A stretch of 64,000 bases of DNA. It comes from JAJDTQ01 sp963422385 (lineage in GTDB: Bacteria > Desulfobacterota > Binatia > UBA9968 > JAJDTQ01). The stretch lies in NCBI GenBank assembly GCA_963422385.1, contig OY729432.1:2480001-2544000 (forward strand). The letters are read 5' to 3'. Below, piece after piece: positions 1 to 8,158 of this stretch. The position numbers and the translations under genes are program-made. The notes beneath the pieces were generated by a model. The model was not told the origin of the DNA, searched no databases, and saw only the letters and a program-made list of their open reading frames with translations. The stretch's first letter is position 1. Every line of letters starts with the position of its first letter.

Positions 1-1
1 G

Positions 2-619
2 ATCCTGCTCGACTATGGCGATGAGACGGAGGATCCGGAAGGATCGTCGATCCTCTATCTCGGGTTCGAGGGAAAGGCCGAGGTCGTGGCCGCGGAGGAA
101 GGGGTGGCCCTGGCGGCGTGCGGGGACCGGGGCGGTGGCCGGCTGGCCCGGGACCAGGCCGAACGGTTCTGGCGGGAACGTCACGCGGCCGCCCGACGGT
201 TTGCCGCCAACCGCCGCGAGCGCCGGAAACGAAGCGACACCGGGGTGCATCAGGATTGGGTGCACGTGGCCTTGCCCGCATCGCAGGTGCTGGCCTTCAG
301 GCGAGAGGCGCTGGCCATGGCTGCGGCCCGCAACGTCCGTTTCCGGGAGAGCGGACTCTGGACCGGCCCCGAGCTCTTCTCTCTGCGGCTCTCCAAGGAG
401 GGAGGCGAACAGGCGCGGGCGGAACTGGGCGACGCGGTCTCCGCCCTGTTGCGGACCGTCCACCGTTTTGGCGGATCGGTGGAGTACTGCCACGGCGTGG
501 GAGTCAAGCTGGCTCCGCTCATGAGCCGCGAGCACGGTGACAACCTGGAGCTGATGCGCTCGGTGAAGCGCTGTCTGGATCCCAACGGTATCATGAACCC
601 CGGCAAGCTCGGTCTGTGA
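2..619 (+). CDS. FAD-linked oxidase, C-terminal part (5' truncated by window edge)
   Basis: The frame is open from the first bases of the window, so the N-terminal FAD-binding half lies outside. The remaining 205 residues look like the C-terminal substrate domain of the FAD-oxidase family (glycolate oxidase GlcD or alkyldihydroxyacetonephosphate synthase type). The typical end is present: a GSVEYCHGVGVKL stretch, where histidines near the flavin are usual, then a LDPNGIMNPGKLGL tail just before the stop. Members oxidise 2-hydroxy acids or make ether-lipid precursors; the substrate cannot be told from this part. The next gene has its own promoter, so this one probably ends a separate unit. Confidence 0.8.
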   Translation: MLLDYGDETEDPEGSSILYLGFEGKAEVVAAEEGVALAACGDRGGGRLARDQAERFWRERHAAARRFAANRRERRKRSDTGVHQDWVHVALPASQVLAFRREALAMAAARNVRFRESGLWTGPELFSLRLSKEGGEQARAELGDAVSALLRTVHRFGGSVEYCHGVGVKLAPLMSREHGDNLELMRSVKRCLDPNGIMNPGKLGL

Positions 620-656
620 CCGGCCCACAGGTCCGTCCCGCCCACCCGGCCAGCCT

Positions 657-685
657 TTGACAATGACACGGAATATCGCTAGAAT
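657..685 (+). promoter_or_regulatory. Sigma-70 type promoter
   Basis: TTGACA at 657-662 and TAGAAT at 680-685 with a 17-bp spacer. Transcription should start near 692 and give a leader of about 120 nt before the zinc-ribbon gene. That leader contains an intrinsic terminator. Confidence 0.7.
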
Positions 686-746
686 ACCATTCAAGTATGC
701 ATCTGGGGAACTATCGGACACGATCAGACAGCCGAGACCGGAATGG

Positions 747-781
747 AAAGAACTGCACCCGCTGGTGCGGTTCTTTTTTTA
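747..781 (+). terminator. Intrinsic terminator or attenuator inside a 5' leader
   Basis: A 13-bp stem (747-759 with 764-776, one G-T wobble) with a 4-nt loop is followed by a run of T. It lies downstream of the 657-685 promoter and 30 bp upstream of the next start codon. It could attenuate the zinc-ribbon gene or end a short RNA. Confidence 0.7.
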
Positions 782-811
782 TCCTGTGTCCGGCAACGGG
801 AGGGTAACCTG

Positions 812-1543
812 TTGCGCGAACAGTTGAAAACCTTGGCGGTGCTTCAGGGCATCGATCTGGAAGTGAAGGAGCACAAGACCGCCCGGACGGAACGACTCAA
901 CGAAATCGAGAGGTCCGAGGGCGAAATTGCCCGTTTGGCGGCCGAAGTCAAGACACTGAAGGAGGCCTGGGAGGACAAGGACGGAGTCCGGAAGGCCAAG
1001 GAGCAGACGATAAATGACGCCAGCCGAAAGGCTACCGACAAGCGCATGCGTATGAGCCAGATCAAGAGCATCAAGGAATTGCAGGCGCTTCAACGAGAGA
1101 TCGGAGTGATCAAGGAGTCCAACGTCATCGTGGAGGAGGAGTTGATCGAGGTCATGACCGACCTGGAGGCCCAGGAGGGAATCCTCAAGCAGAAAGAGGA
1201 CGAGTTGACCGCTCTCCGGAACGACTGGAATGAGAAGAAGGGGCCCTTGCAGGAGCAGATCGCCGAGATCGACCAGAAGATCGACCAGACGCGGGAGTCG
1301 CGCGATGCGACGGCGTCCCGCCTCAGCGACGCTCTCATGGGGAAGTACGAGCTGCTGTTCGACCGGCGTGACGGCACGGCGGTGGTGGCGGTGTCGTCGG
1401 CCATATGCCAGGCCTGTTACATGAATATCCCGCCGCAATTATGGAACGACGTGCTGCGCAACGAGCGCGTGAACCTTTGTCCGAGCTGTCAACGCATTCT
1501 CTTCTACAACCCGCCGGTCCCGGAGCAGGAGAGGCAGCCGTAG
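812..1543 (+). CDS. C4-type zinc ribbon coiled-coil protein (DUF164-like)
   Basis: A 243-residue protein. Residues 1 to about 190 are highly charged and predicted to form long coiled coils. The C terminus carries a zinc ribbon made of CQACYMNIPPQ and LCPSCQRILF, two CxxC pairs. This matches the widespread bacterial zf-RING_7/DUF164 family, often found near RNase P or lipoprotein genes; its biochemical role is not settled. I chose TTG at 812 because GGGAGGG at 798-804 is well spaced before it. A longer frame starting at ATG 743 would begin inside the terminator hairpin. rnpB follows immediately. Confidence 0.85.
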   Translation: MREQLKTLAVLQGIDLEVKEHKTARTERLNEIERSEGEIARLAAEVKTLKEAWEDKDGVRKAKEQTINDASRKATDKRMRMSQIKSIKELQALQREIGVIKESNVIVEEELIEVMTDLEAQEGILKQKEDELTALRNDWNEKKGPLQEQIAEIDQKIDQTRESRDATASRLSDALMGKYELLFDRRDGTAVVAVSSAICQACYMNIPPQLWNDVLRNERVNLCPSCQRILFYNPPVPEQERQP

Positions 1544-1594
1544 GCGTCTGCACGTTTCAGGCTGCCGACCTCCGCGGGGGTTGCAACTTCACCG

Positions 1595-1600
1595 TATAAT
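1595..1600 (+). promoter_or_regulatory. Likely -10 element of rnpB
   Basis: A perfect TATAAT lies 11 to 17 bp before the predicted 5' end of RNase P RNA. No good -35 box is visible 16-18 bp upstream. Confidence 0.5.
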
Positions 1601-1614
1601 CGGGAAACTGAGTC

Positions 1615-2000
1615 TCGGGGACAGTGGATCAGACGGTCGCTTCCGCAGTGACGCGGAGGAGGAAAGTCCGGACTCCACAGGACAGGGTGGCCGCTAACGG
1701 CGGCCTCGAGCGATCGAGGGAAAGTGCCACAGAAAACATACCGCCCGACGGATTCCGGTCGAACCGGGCCGTCGAGCAAGGTTGAAAAGGCGAGGCAAGA
1801 GCTCACCGGTCCGTCAGTGATGGCGGGCGCATGGTAAACCCCACCCGGAGCAAGACCAAATAGGAGGGTCGGGTCGTCCGCCTGAAACCCTCGGGTAAGG
1901 TCGCTGGACCCCGCGAGCAATCGCGGGGCAAGATGAATGACCGTCCCGCTTCCTGTTGGGAAGCGCGACAGAATCCGGCTTAACGATCCGCTGTCCCCGC
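1615..2000 (+). ncRNA. rnpB: RNase P RNA, bacterial class A
   Basis: The catalytic RNA of RNase P, which matures tRNA 5' ends. P1 is a 14-bp stem pairing 1617-1630 with 1985-1998 (one G-T wobble). Universally conserved strands are present: GAGGAAAGTCCGGACTCC at 1659-1676, a GGTAAACCCCACC / GCAAGACCAAATAGG region around 1830-1863, AAGATGAATGACCG around 1929, and ACAGAATCCGGCTTA at 1968-1982. The spacing of these fits class A. It lies between the zinc-ribbon gene and mraZ on the same strand. No convincing terminator is seen. Confidence 0.97.
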
Positions 2001-2220
2001 CACTCCGTCAGAACCCGCCCCGGCCACGAATGACGCCGGGCAGGCGGTCCATCTCGGAAAAATGGATGACCGCGTTGCCGTGGCCCGTCCAACATGCCAC
2101 CGCCCACATACCTACATCTTGTGGCCTGTCTGCACCCAGGTGTCCGGACGCAACCAGATGTAGTTGAAAAGCCCGTTGCCACGGGTTATTCGACACGTCT
2201 GGAAACGGGACGTTTTTGTG
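2001..2220. other. Non-coding stretch between rnpB and the mraZ promoter
   Basis: No supported gene. The only clear structure is an inverted repeat, CTACATCT at 2112-2119 with AGATGTAG at 2156-2163, which could form a hairpin with a 36-nt loop. Its role is unknown. Confidence 0.4.
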
Positions 2221-2250
2221 TTGACAGGTGAGAAGGGGTTTGACTATATT
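2221..2250 (+). promoter_or_regulatory. dcw operon promoter (PmraZ)
   Basis: TTGACA at 2221-2226 and TATATT at 2245-2250, 18-bp spacer. It sits about 50 bp before mraZ, next to MraZ-type operator boxes, so it probably drives the whole cell-division cluster. Confidence 0.75.
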
Positions 2251-2260
2251 CCCCGTGAGG

Positions 2261-2285
2261 TGGGATGAAGTGGGATCAAATCCCA
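2261..2285 (+). promoter_or_regulatory. Putative MraZ operator
   Basis: TGGGA at 2261-2265 and again at 2271-2275, exactly 10 bp apart, followed by the inverted TCCCA at 2281-2285. In E. coli MraZ binds TGGG boxes spaced by 10 bp between its own promoter and gene. The same arrangement here implies autoregulation. Confidence 0.65.
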
Positions 2286-2298
2286 TACGGTGTCAGGC

Positions 2299-2751
2299 AT
2301 GTTTCGCGGCAGATACGAGCATACGGTCGATACAAAAGGGCGCCTGAGCATTCCGGCCAAGTATCGCGAGGTCCTCCTGGGCAAAGGTGACGAACGCCTC
2401 ATTATCACAAATTTCGTAGTCGGCTCCAAGCGATGCCTGGACGTCTATCCGTTGGGCGAGTGGCTTGCCCTGGAGGAAGCCGTTCACGGGAAACCGAAGT
2501 TTGACGCCCGCATGGTGCGGTTCCAGACATACTACCTGGGTGGGGCGACGGAATGCGCCGTGGACCCCCACGGACGTATCCTCATCCCGCCTACGCTGCG
2601 CAAGTACGCTGAACTCAAGCGTGACGTGATGCTGGTGTCCGCCGGCGAAAAGTTTCGCATCTGGGACAAGGACGCTTGGGACAAGGTGTTCACAGAGGCT
2701 GAAGAGCAACTCATGGAAGATCCGGACTCCTTCACGGACTTGGGCTTGTGA
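2299..2751 (+). CDS. mraZ: Transcriptional regulator MraZ
   Basis: A 150-residue DNA-binding protein with two AbrB-like half domains. The hallmark motifs are DTKGRLSIPAKYR near residue 13 and DPHGRILIPPTLR near residue 90. MraZ forms ring oligomers and represses the dcw promoter by binding TGGG repeats, which are present at 2261-2275. I chose ATG 2299 because family members begin MFRGxYxH; an in-frame GTG at 2290 would add three residues. It is the first gene of the division and cell-wall cluster and the next gene follows closely. Confidence 0.95.
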   Translation: MFRGRYEHTVDTKGRLSIPAKYREVLLGKGDERLIITNFVVGSKRCLDVYPLGEWLALEEAVHGKPKFDARMVRFQTYYLGGATECAVDPHGRILIPPTLRKYAELKRDVMLVSAGEKFRIWDKDAWDKVFTEAEEQLMEDPDSFTDLGL

Positions 2752-2786
2752 GTCTGGAGACAGTCACCGGAAGAAGGGAGCGATCC

Positions 2787-3155
2787 ATGATCGGACTCGA
2801 CAGGAAAGCCATACAGGATATTGCCGTTATCGACGTCAACGGTGACATCGACCTCCGGGAAATGGTGCGGATCAAGGAGATGATCGGAGGCCTGATCGAG
2901 AAGGAACGTCTGAAGGTTGTTCTGAATCTCAAGGCGGTCGATCACATCAACTACTTGAGCATCGGGGTGCTGCTGGACCGTCTGAGGCTGCTGCGTGAAA
3001 TGAACGGCGACCTGAAGCTCTCGGGCATGAACCCCTATCTGAAGGATATCTTCCGGGTCGTGGGCATGGACGGGATCTTCGAGTTCTACTCTTCCCTGGA
3101 CGACGCCATCGAGAGTTTCGACGACGACTGGGAAGGCGCCGCTACCTGTCATTGA
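2787..3155 (+). CDS. STAS-domain protein (anti-sigma factor antagonist type)
   Basis: A single STAS domain of 122 residues. It has alternating beta and alpha elements and the segment INYLSIGVLLDRLRLL, where the serine matches the phosphorylatable Ser/Thr of SpoIIAA-like proteins. Such proteins bind anti-sigma factors or other partners and are switched by phosphorylation. I chose ATG 2787 because GAAGGGAG lies just upstream; a GTG at 2748 overlapping the mraZ stop is possible. Its place between mraZ and rsmH is unusual for a dcw cluster. It is likely co-transcribed with them and may couple a phospho-signal to wall synthesis. The partner is unknown, and no kinase or phosphatase gene is nearby. 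Confidence 0.85.
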   Translation: MIGLDRKAIQDIAVIDVNGDIDLREMVRIKEMIGGLIEKERLKVVLNLKAVDHINYLSIGVLLDRLRLLREMNGDLKLSGMNPYLKDIFRVVGMDGIFEFYSSLDDAIESFDDDWEGAATCH

Positions 3156-3167
3156 ACGGCCGGTCAC

Positions 3168-4121
3168 ATGGACTACGCACACCAGCCCGTGATGCTTCGC
3201 GAGGTTCTCGAGATTCTCGCGCCCAAGCCGGCGCGAAGGTATCTGGATGGAACCGTGGGGGGAGGCGGACACGCGCGGGAAATATTGCGTCAGTCGTGCC
3301 CGGACGGGGCGCTGGTGGGCCTGGATTGTGATGACGGGGCCATCGGCGCCGCCGGACGGGCGTTGGCCCGCTTCGGGGAACGGGTGATGCTGCGCCATAC
3401 GGGATTCACCCGGGCGCGGGAAGTCCTGGACGAGGCGGGGTGGCCCGGTGTGGACGGCATTTTGTTGGATCTGGGCCTGTCCTCCCACCAGCTCGACACA
3501 CCGGAACGCGGCTTCGGCTTCCTCAGCGACGCCAGACTGGACATGCGCATGGACCGCCGCCACACGGTGGACGCCCACGAACTGGTGAACAGCCTGCCGG
3601 TCGGGGAACTGGAGAAGATCATCCGGGATTTCGGCGACGAGCCGCGGGCGCGGCGGATCGCACGGGCCATTGACGCCCGGCGTCGCCAGGGAGCCATCGA
3701 TTCGACGCGGCAACTGGCGGAGACGGTGGCCCGGGCGATGGGAAGCTCGACGCGCCGACCCCGGAAGCGCCGCACGCCCTCGACTCATCCGGCTACCCGG
3801 ACGTTTCAGGCGGTGCGCATCGCGGTGAACCGTGAACTGGAGAATCTCGAGAGGTTTCTCGAGTCGGCCCATGAACTGCTGTGCGCCAAGGGGCGCCTCG
3901 TGATTATTTCGTTTCACTCGCTGGAGGATCGGCTGGTCAAGCGCGCGTTTCGCAGGTGGGGCCTCGATTGTATCTGTCCGCCGCGTCTGCCCGCGTGTGT
4001 TTGCGGTTGGGCCCGCAAGGCAACGGCCCTCACCCGCAAACCGCGGGTTCCCGGCATCGAGGAGATCCAGGCCAACCCCCGGGCGCGCTCGGCCCGGCTG
4101 AGAGCCGTCGAAAGAGTATAG
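3168..4121 (+). CDS. rsmH: 16S rRNA (cytosine(1402)-N(4))-methyltransferase
   Basis: Methylates N4 of C1402 in the ribosomal P site using S-adenosylmethionine. The 317-residue length is typical. The N terminus HQPVMLREVL is conserved, the SAM loop is DGTVGGGGHA near residue 27, and LDLGLSSHQLD and IISFHSLEDRLVK motifs follow. The start is fixed by the conserved first residues. It lies 12 bp after the STAS gene in the usual place after mraZ. Confidence 0.97.
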   Translation: MDYAHQPVMLREVLEILAPKPARRYLDGTVGGGGHAREILRQSCPDGALVGLDCDDGAIGAAGRALARFGERVMLRHTGFTRAREVLDEAGWPGVDGILLDLGLSSHQLDTPERGFGFLSDARLDMRMDRRHTVDAHELVNSLPVGELEKIIRDFGDEPRARRIARAIDARRRQGAIDSTRQLAETVARAMGSSTRRPRKRRTPSTHPATRTFQAVRIAVNRELENLERFLESAHELLCAKGRLVIISFHSLEDRLVKRAFRRWGLDCICPPRLPACVCGWARKATALTRKPRVPGIEEIQANPRARSARLRAVERV

Positions 4122-4144
4122 CGCGAGGGTGGGACATGACGTTG

Positions 4145-4171
4145 CACGGGCGGGTTTCAAACCCGCCCGTG
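4145..4171. repeat. Dispersed palindrome (GGGCGGGTTT family), copy 1
   Basis: A perfect 27-bp palindrome with one central base, in the rsmH-ftsL gap. The core GGGCGGGTTTCAAACCCGCCC recurs in variant form at 28900, 35421, 44481 and 53062. Confidence 0.85.
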
Positions 4172-4261
4172 TCGAAACGGCCCCGTGAGGCGCGAGGAAC
4201 CACGTGTCGATGACGTGGCGCCCATGTTTCAAACCCGCCCGTGTCGAAACGGCCCCGTGAG
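4154..4261. repeat. Pair of 36-bp direct repeats with 36-bp spacer
   Basis: Identical 36-bp copies at 4154-4189 and 4226-4261. The 5' half of each is part of the dispersed palindrome family. The spacing imitates a two-repeat CRISPR, but there are no cas genes and the repeat belongs to a genome-dispersed element. Confidence 0.8.
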
Positions 4262-4316
4262 CCCGTCATCGAAGGATCCGTTCGGGCCGCGGCGCGGCCC
4301 GTGAGGCAGGAGCACG

Positions 4317-4661
4317 TTGGCTTCCCGACAAGAACCGAACATGGGCGCAGGCGTTCTCGACCAACAGCAGGTGGCCGATGCCGGGCCCGCGGCACGGCGC
4401 CGAGGCATGCTATTACCGGTCGCGCTGAGTTGCCTCCTGGTGGCGTTGGCCCTGTTGCTCGTGGGGCAACGCCTGCGGGTCGTGCAACTGGGTTACGTAC
4501 TCTCCACCGCCGCCAAGCTGGAACGGCGGTTGGAACAGACGAATCGTGAGTTGAAACTGGAGTTGGCGAGTCTGACCGCGCCCGAGCGCCTCGAGACCAT
4601 GGCGCGACGGCGGCTCGGACTGCGGGATCCCGAAACCGGACAGGTGGTGGTGCTTCCGTGA
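4317..4661 (+). CDS. ftsL: Cell division protein FtsL-like
   Basis: A 114-residue bitopic membrane protein. A cytoplasmic N terminus rich in basic residues is followed by a membrane segment at about residues 30-50 (MLLPVALSCLLVALALLLVG) and a short periplasmic coiled coil with heptad leucines (LERRLEQTNRELKLELASL). The C-terminal RLGLRDPETGQVVVL pattern is typical of FtsL/DivIC. It acts in the FtsQLB complex that activates FtsWI. TTG at 4317 is chosen for the AGGAG at 4308-4312; ATG 4341 has no ribosome-binding site. Sequence conservation is low in this family, so position between rsmH and ftsI is part of the evidence. Confidence 0.85.
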   Translation: MASRQEPNMGAGVLDQQQVADAGPAARRRGMLLPVALSCLLVALALLLVGQRLRVVQLGYVLSTAAKLERRLEQTNRELKLELASLTAPERLETMARRRLGLRDPETGQVVVLP

Positions 4662-6604
4662 CGAAGAAAGAGGCACGAGACCCTTCCGAAAGACTGCGGT
4701 CGCGGCTGCGGCTGACCGGCGGTCTGCTGCTGGTGCTGCTGCTGGCGGTGGCGTTGCGGGCCATCCATCTCCAGGCCGTCGACGGCGAGAGGTTGGCGCG
4801 ACTGGGCGAGAAGCAGCATCTCCAGGAGAGGATCTTCGTGCCCAAGCGCGGCAACATCCTCAGCCGCAACGGAGACTCGTTGGCCATCAGCGTCGAGTCC
4901 CGGTCCGTGTACGTCAGGCCCCGACGGCTGAAATCGGCCGAGAAGATCGTGCCGGCGGTGGCGCGGGCGCTCAACATGAAGCCCCGGGACGTGCGCCGCA
5001 AGGTCACGTCCGACAAGCCCTTCGTATGGCTCAAGCGCCAGGTGACGCCGCGTGACGTCCAACGGGTTCGGGCACTGAAGGTCCAAGGGATCGGGTTATC
5101 CGACGAGCCGAAACGTTACTACCCGCAGGGTCATCTTGCCGGGCAGGCGTTGGGTCTGGTGGGAACGGACGCTCAAGGACTGGAAGGAGTCGAGCGGAGC
5201 TACGACGGGTACATCCGCGGCAAGGCTTACTCCGTAGTGGCGGAGCGGGACGCGTTGGGTCGCCGTGTGTTGGTCACGGGTCTGGACGACCTCAAGATCC
5301 GGCCCGGGGCAGACGTGCGTCTGACCCTCGACACGACGTTGCAGCATCTCGCCGAAAAGCACCTGGAGGTCACCGTGAAACGGTTTCGCGCCAAGGCCGG
5401 CACGGTGGTGATGGCGGATCCGTTCACCGGTGGGATCCTGGCGTTGGCCAGCTACCCGTTTTTCAACCCCAACCAGTTTCGCCGCCAGGACCGGGACCGG
5501 TGGCGCATTCGCGCCGTTACCGACATCTACGAACCCGGCTCCGTCTTCAAGGCGGTCCTGGCCGCGGCCGCGCTGGAGGACGGCGTCGTGGGACGGGAGG
5601 ACCTGATCTTCTGTGAATACGGCCGCCATCGATACGGCGGCCGTACCATTCACGATTTCAAGGAGTACGGTTGGCTGTCCTTCGCCAAGGTGCTTCACCT
5701 TTCCAGCAACATCGGGGTGACCAAGGTTGCCGACAAGCTCGGAAAGGAGCGGTATCACCGTTACATACGGCGGTTCGGCTTCGGCGAGAAGACCGGTATC
5801 GATCTTCCCGGCGAGGTGGTCGGTACGGTGCGGCCGCCTTCCCGGTGGCGTGCGATCGACCTCGCCACCGCCTCCTTCGGACAAGGCATCGCCGTAACCC
5901 CCCTGCAGATGGTCATGGCCTTCTCCGCCGTCGCCAACGGCGGTCTGCTCATGCGGCCGCATTTCGTGGACCGCGTGGTGGACAAAGACGGCAAGGTCCT
6001 GTTCCGGCACAGGCCGGAGGTGGTGCGGCGCGTGGTCTCCAGGGCCACGGCCCGGGCCGTGGCCGGTATCCTGAAGGGCGTGGTGGCGAAGGGTGGCACC
6101 GGCACGGGGGCCGCCCTGACGGGGTTCGAAGCGGCAGGCAAGACCGGCACCTCCCAAAAGCCGGAAAAGGGGGGCTACTCCAAGACCAGGCGGATCGCCT
6201 CGTTCGTCGGTTTCGTGCCTGCGGACGAGCCGCGTTTCGTGCTGCTGACCTTGGTGGACGAGCCCACGGTCAACGTGTACGGCGGCGTGGTCGCGGCCCC
6301 CCTGTTCCGCCGGATCGCGGCTCCAGCGCTTCACTCTCTCGGAGTGACTCCGAACCCGCGCTTTCTGCCGGAGATTCCACCGGGACGGGATCGCGGCGTC
6401 ATCCGGGTGTCCCGGAAGACCCTGCGGCGCCGCAAGTCGACCCGCAAGGGCGGCGAGCCGGACCTCATCGACCTGAGCATGCGGGAGGCCGTGGACAAGG
6501 CCAGGCGGCTCAAGTTTTCCGTGGTCCTCCGGGGTCACGGCTATGTGGTGGAGCAGCGGATCGATAACGCCAGCGGCCACCTGTTGTTGACGTTGAAGGA
6601 TTGA
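4658..6604 (+). CDS. ftsI: Peptidoglycan D,D-transpeptidase FtsI (PBP3), PASTA-tailed
   Basis: Septal class B penicillin-binding protein of 648 residues. After an N-terminal anchor (residues about 18-37) come the dimerisation domain and a transpeptidase domain with all three motifs: SxxK as SVFK near 295 in the YEPGSVFKAV context, SSN near 348 and KTGT near 494. The last 50 residues form a PASTA domain, which is absent in E. coli FtsI but common in deltaproteobacteria and Gram-positives. The GTG start overlaps the ftsL stop as GTGA, which indicates translational coupling. Confidence 0.96.
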   Translation: MTKKEARDPSERLRSRLRLTGGLLLVLLLAVALRAIHLQAVDGERLARLGEKQHLQERIFVPKRGNILSRNGDSLAISVESRSVYVRPRRLKSAEKIVPAVARALNMKPRDVRRKVTSDKPFVWLKRQVTPRDVQRVRALKVQGIGLSDEPKRYYPQGHLAGQALGLVGTDAQGLEGVERSYDGYIRGKAYSVVAERDALGRRVLVTGLDDLKIRPGADVRLTLDTTLQHLAEKHLEVTVKRFRAKAGTVVMADPFTGGILALASYPFFNPNQFRRQDRDRWRIRAVTDIYEPGSVFKAVLAAAALEDGVVGREDLIFCEYGRHRYGGRTIHDFKEYGWLSFAKVLHLSSNIGVTKVADKLGKERYHRYIRRFGFGEKTGIDLPGEVVGTVRPPSRWRAIDLATASFGQGIAVTPLQMVMAFSAVANGGLLMRPHFVDRVVDKDGKVLFRHRPEVVRRVVSRATARAVAGILKGVVAKGGTGTGAALTGFEAAGKTGTSQKPEKGGYSKTRRIASFVGFVPADEPRFVLLTLVDEPTVNVYGGVVAAPLFRRIAAPALHSLGVTPNPRFLPEIPPGRDRGVIRVSRKTLRRRKSTRKGGEPDLIDLSMREAVDKARRLKFSVVLRGHGYVVEQRIDNASGHLLLTLKD

Positions 6605-8133
6605 GGTTGATGCTGCTGCGGGAGCTGTTGCACATGCCCGACATCCGGGACCAAAGGAGACTCGCAGACGTCACCGTCCAGGGTCTCGCGTGTGATTCCC
6701 GCCGAGTCCGGGATGGGTACGTGTTCTTCGCCTTCGCGGGAGGGCTCGCGGACGGTCACGACTACGTCGACGAGGCGGTGAAGCGGGGCGCGGCGGCGGT
6801 GGTGGTGGAACGATCCGTTCCGGCGCCGGCGGGAGCCGCTTGTGTCCGGGTGTCGGATACACGGCGGGCCATGGCTCACGCGGCCGCGGTGTTCTTTGGG
6901 CGTCCGAGCCGCGGGCTCGTGTTGGTGGGTGTTACCGGCACCAACGGCAAGACCACGGTCACGTATCTTCTCGACGCCATCTTCTCGATCGGCGGGGACC
7001 CCTGCGGCGTCGTCGGCACCATCAGTCAGCGCTACAGCGGGTGGCAGCGGCCTTCCCCGCTGACCACGCCCGAGTCCATCGACATCGAGGAACTCCTTTC
7101 CGACATGGTGCGCGCGGCCGTGAGGTTCGTCGCCATGGAAGTCTCCTCGCACTCCCTGGACCTGCACCGGGTGGAGGGGCTCGATTTCGACGGCGCGGTG
7201 TTCACCAACCTTTCGCGGGATCACCTGGACTATCACCGCGACATGGAGACGTACTTTCTCAGCAAGGCGCGGCTGTTCACGGAATGTCTGCCCGCCAGTG
7301 CGAAGGAGCGACCGTTCGCCGTCATCAACGCCGACGACCCACGGGGTCCCGATTTGATCCGTTTGGCGGAGGACGCCGAACTGGTGACGCTCACCTACGG
7401 AAGATCGCCTCGATGGGACGTCCATCCGGTGGATTTTGAGAGTGACGTCGACGGGTTGAGGGGGACCCTGGCGTGCGGGCCGCAGCGGATCGAGTTCGAA
7501 TCGGCGCTCATGGGCGAGCTCAACCTCGAGAACATCCTCGCGGCCGCGGGAACGGCCTGGGCCCTGGAACTCGGTCCGGACGCCATTGCGGCCGGCCTGT
7601 CCCGGCTCGACCGGGTGCCGGGGCGGTTGGAACGAATTCCCAACGGTCTGGGGATTACCCTGGTGGTGGACTACGCGCATACGCCGGATGCCCTGGACAA
7701 GGTCATCCGCGCTCTGCGCGGGTTGACCAAGGCGAGGTTGATCACGGTGTTCGGTTGCGGCGGCGACCGGGATCCCGGCAAACGCCCCGTCATGGGGGAG
7801 ATCGCGGCGTCGGAAAGCGACTGCGTCGTGCTTACATCCGACAACCCACGCGGCGAGGATCCCTTGGCGATCATTCGCGACATCGAGGAAGGCGTTCGCA
7901 GCCGCGGCATGAGACGGCTGGAGGAAGGGGACGCCGCCGGGCCGGAGACCGGATACCGGGTGGAGCCGGACCGGCGTTCCGCCATTCGCCTCGGACTGTC
8001 CATGGCGGTTCCGGGCGACGTCTTGCTGGTGGCGGGCAAGGGCCATGAGGACTACCAGATCGTCGGGGACCGGCGGCTTCAGTTCGACGACCGGCAGGTG
8101 TTGCGGGAAGAGGTGCACGGCGTCGGTGGCTGA
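6601..8133 (+). CDS. murE: UDP-MurNAc-tripeptide synthetase (meso-DAP adding)
   Basis: Adds the third stem-peptide residue to UDP-MurNAc-L-Ala-D-Glu in the cytoplasm, using ATP. The 510 residues show the Mur ligase P-loop GTNGKTT near 113-119, the conserved SHSLDLHRVEGL region, and DNPRGEDP near 414, the motif specific for meso-diaminopimelate. The start is uncertain: TTG 6601 overlaps the ftsI stop, while TTG 6607 and ATG 6610 are alternatives that lose at most three residues. Confidence 0.96.
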   Translation: MRLMLLRELLHMPDIRDQRRLADVTVQGLACDSRRVRDGYVFFAFAGGLADGHDYVDEAVKRGAAAVVVERSVPAPAGAACVRVSDTRRAMAHAAAVFFGRPSRGLVLVGVTGTNGKTTVTYLLDAIFSIGGDPCGVVGTISQRYSGWQRPSPLTTPESIDIEELLSDMVRAAVRFVAMEVSSHSLDLHRVEGLDFDGAVFTNLSRDHLDYHRDMETYFLSKARLFTECLPASAKERPFAVINADDPRGPDLIRLAEDAELVTLTYGRSPRWDVHPVDFESDVDGLRGTLACGPQRIEFESALMGELNLENILAAAGTAWALELGPDAIAAGLSRLDRVPGRLERIPNGLGITLVVDYAHTPDALDKVIRALRGLTKARLITVFGCGGDRDPGKRPVMGEIAASESDCVVLTSDNPRGEDPLAIIRDIEEGVRSRGMRRLEEGDAAGPETGYRVEPDRRSAIRLGLSMAVPGDVLLVAGKGHEDYQIVGDRRLQFDDRQVLREEVHGVGG

Positions 8134-8158
8134 CACGGGCCACTCGTGCAACGCGCCC

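Noticed and set aside
743..811. N-terminal extension of the zinc-ribbon protein from ATG 743
   Set aside because: These codons lie in the terminator hairpin and T run, are not family-like, and a good ribosome-binding site precedes TTG 812.
2532..4232. Long open frame on - opposite mraZ, the STAS gene and rsmH
   Set aside because: Runs antisense through three recognised genes, low-complexity residues, no family match.
4154..4261. Two-repeat CRISPR-like array (36-bp repeat, 36-bp spacer)
   Set aside because: No cas genes, only two repeats, and the repeat is part of a palindrome found at several other unlinked places in the window.
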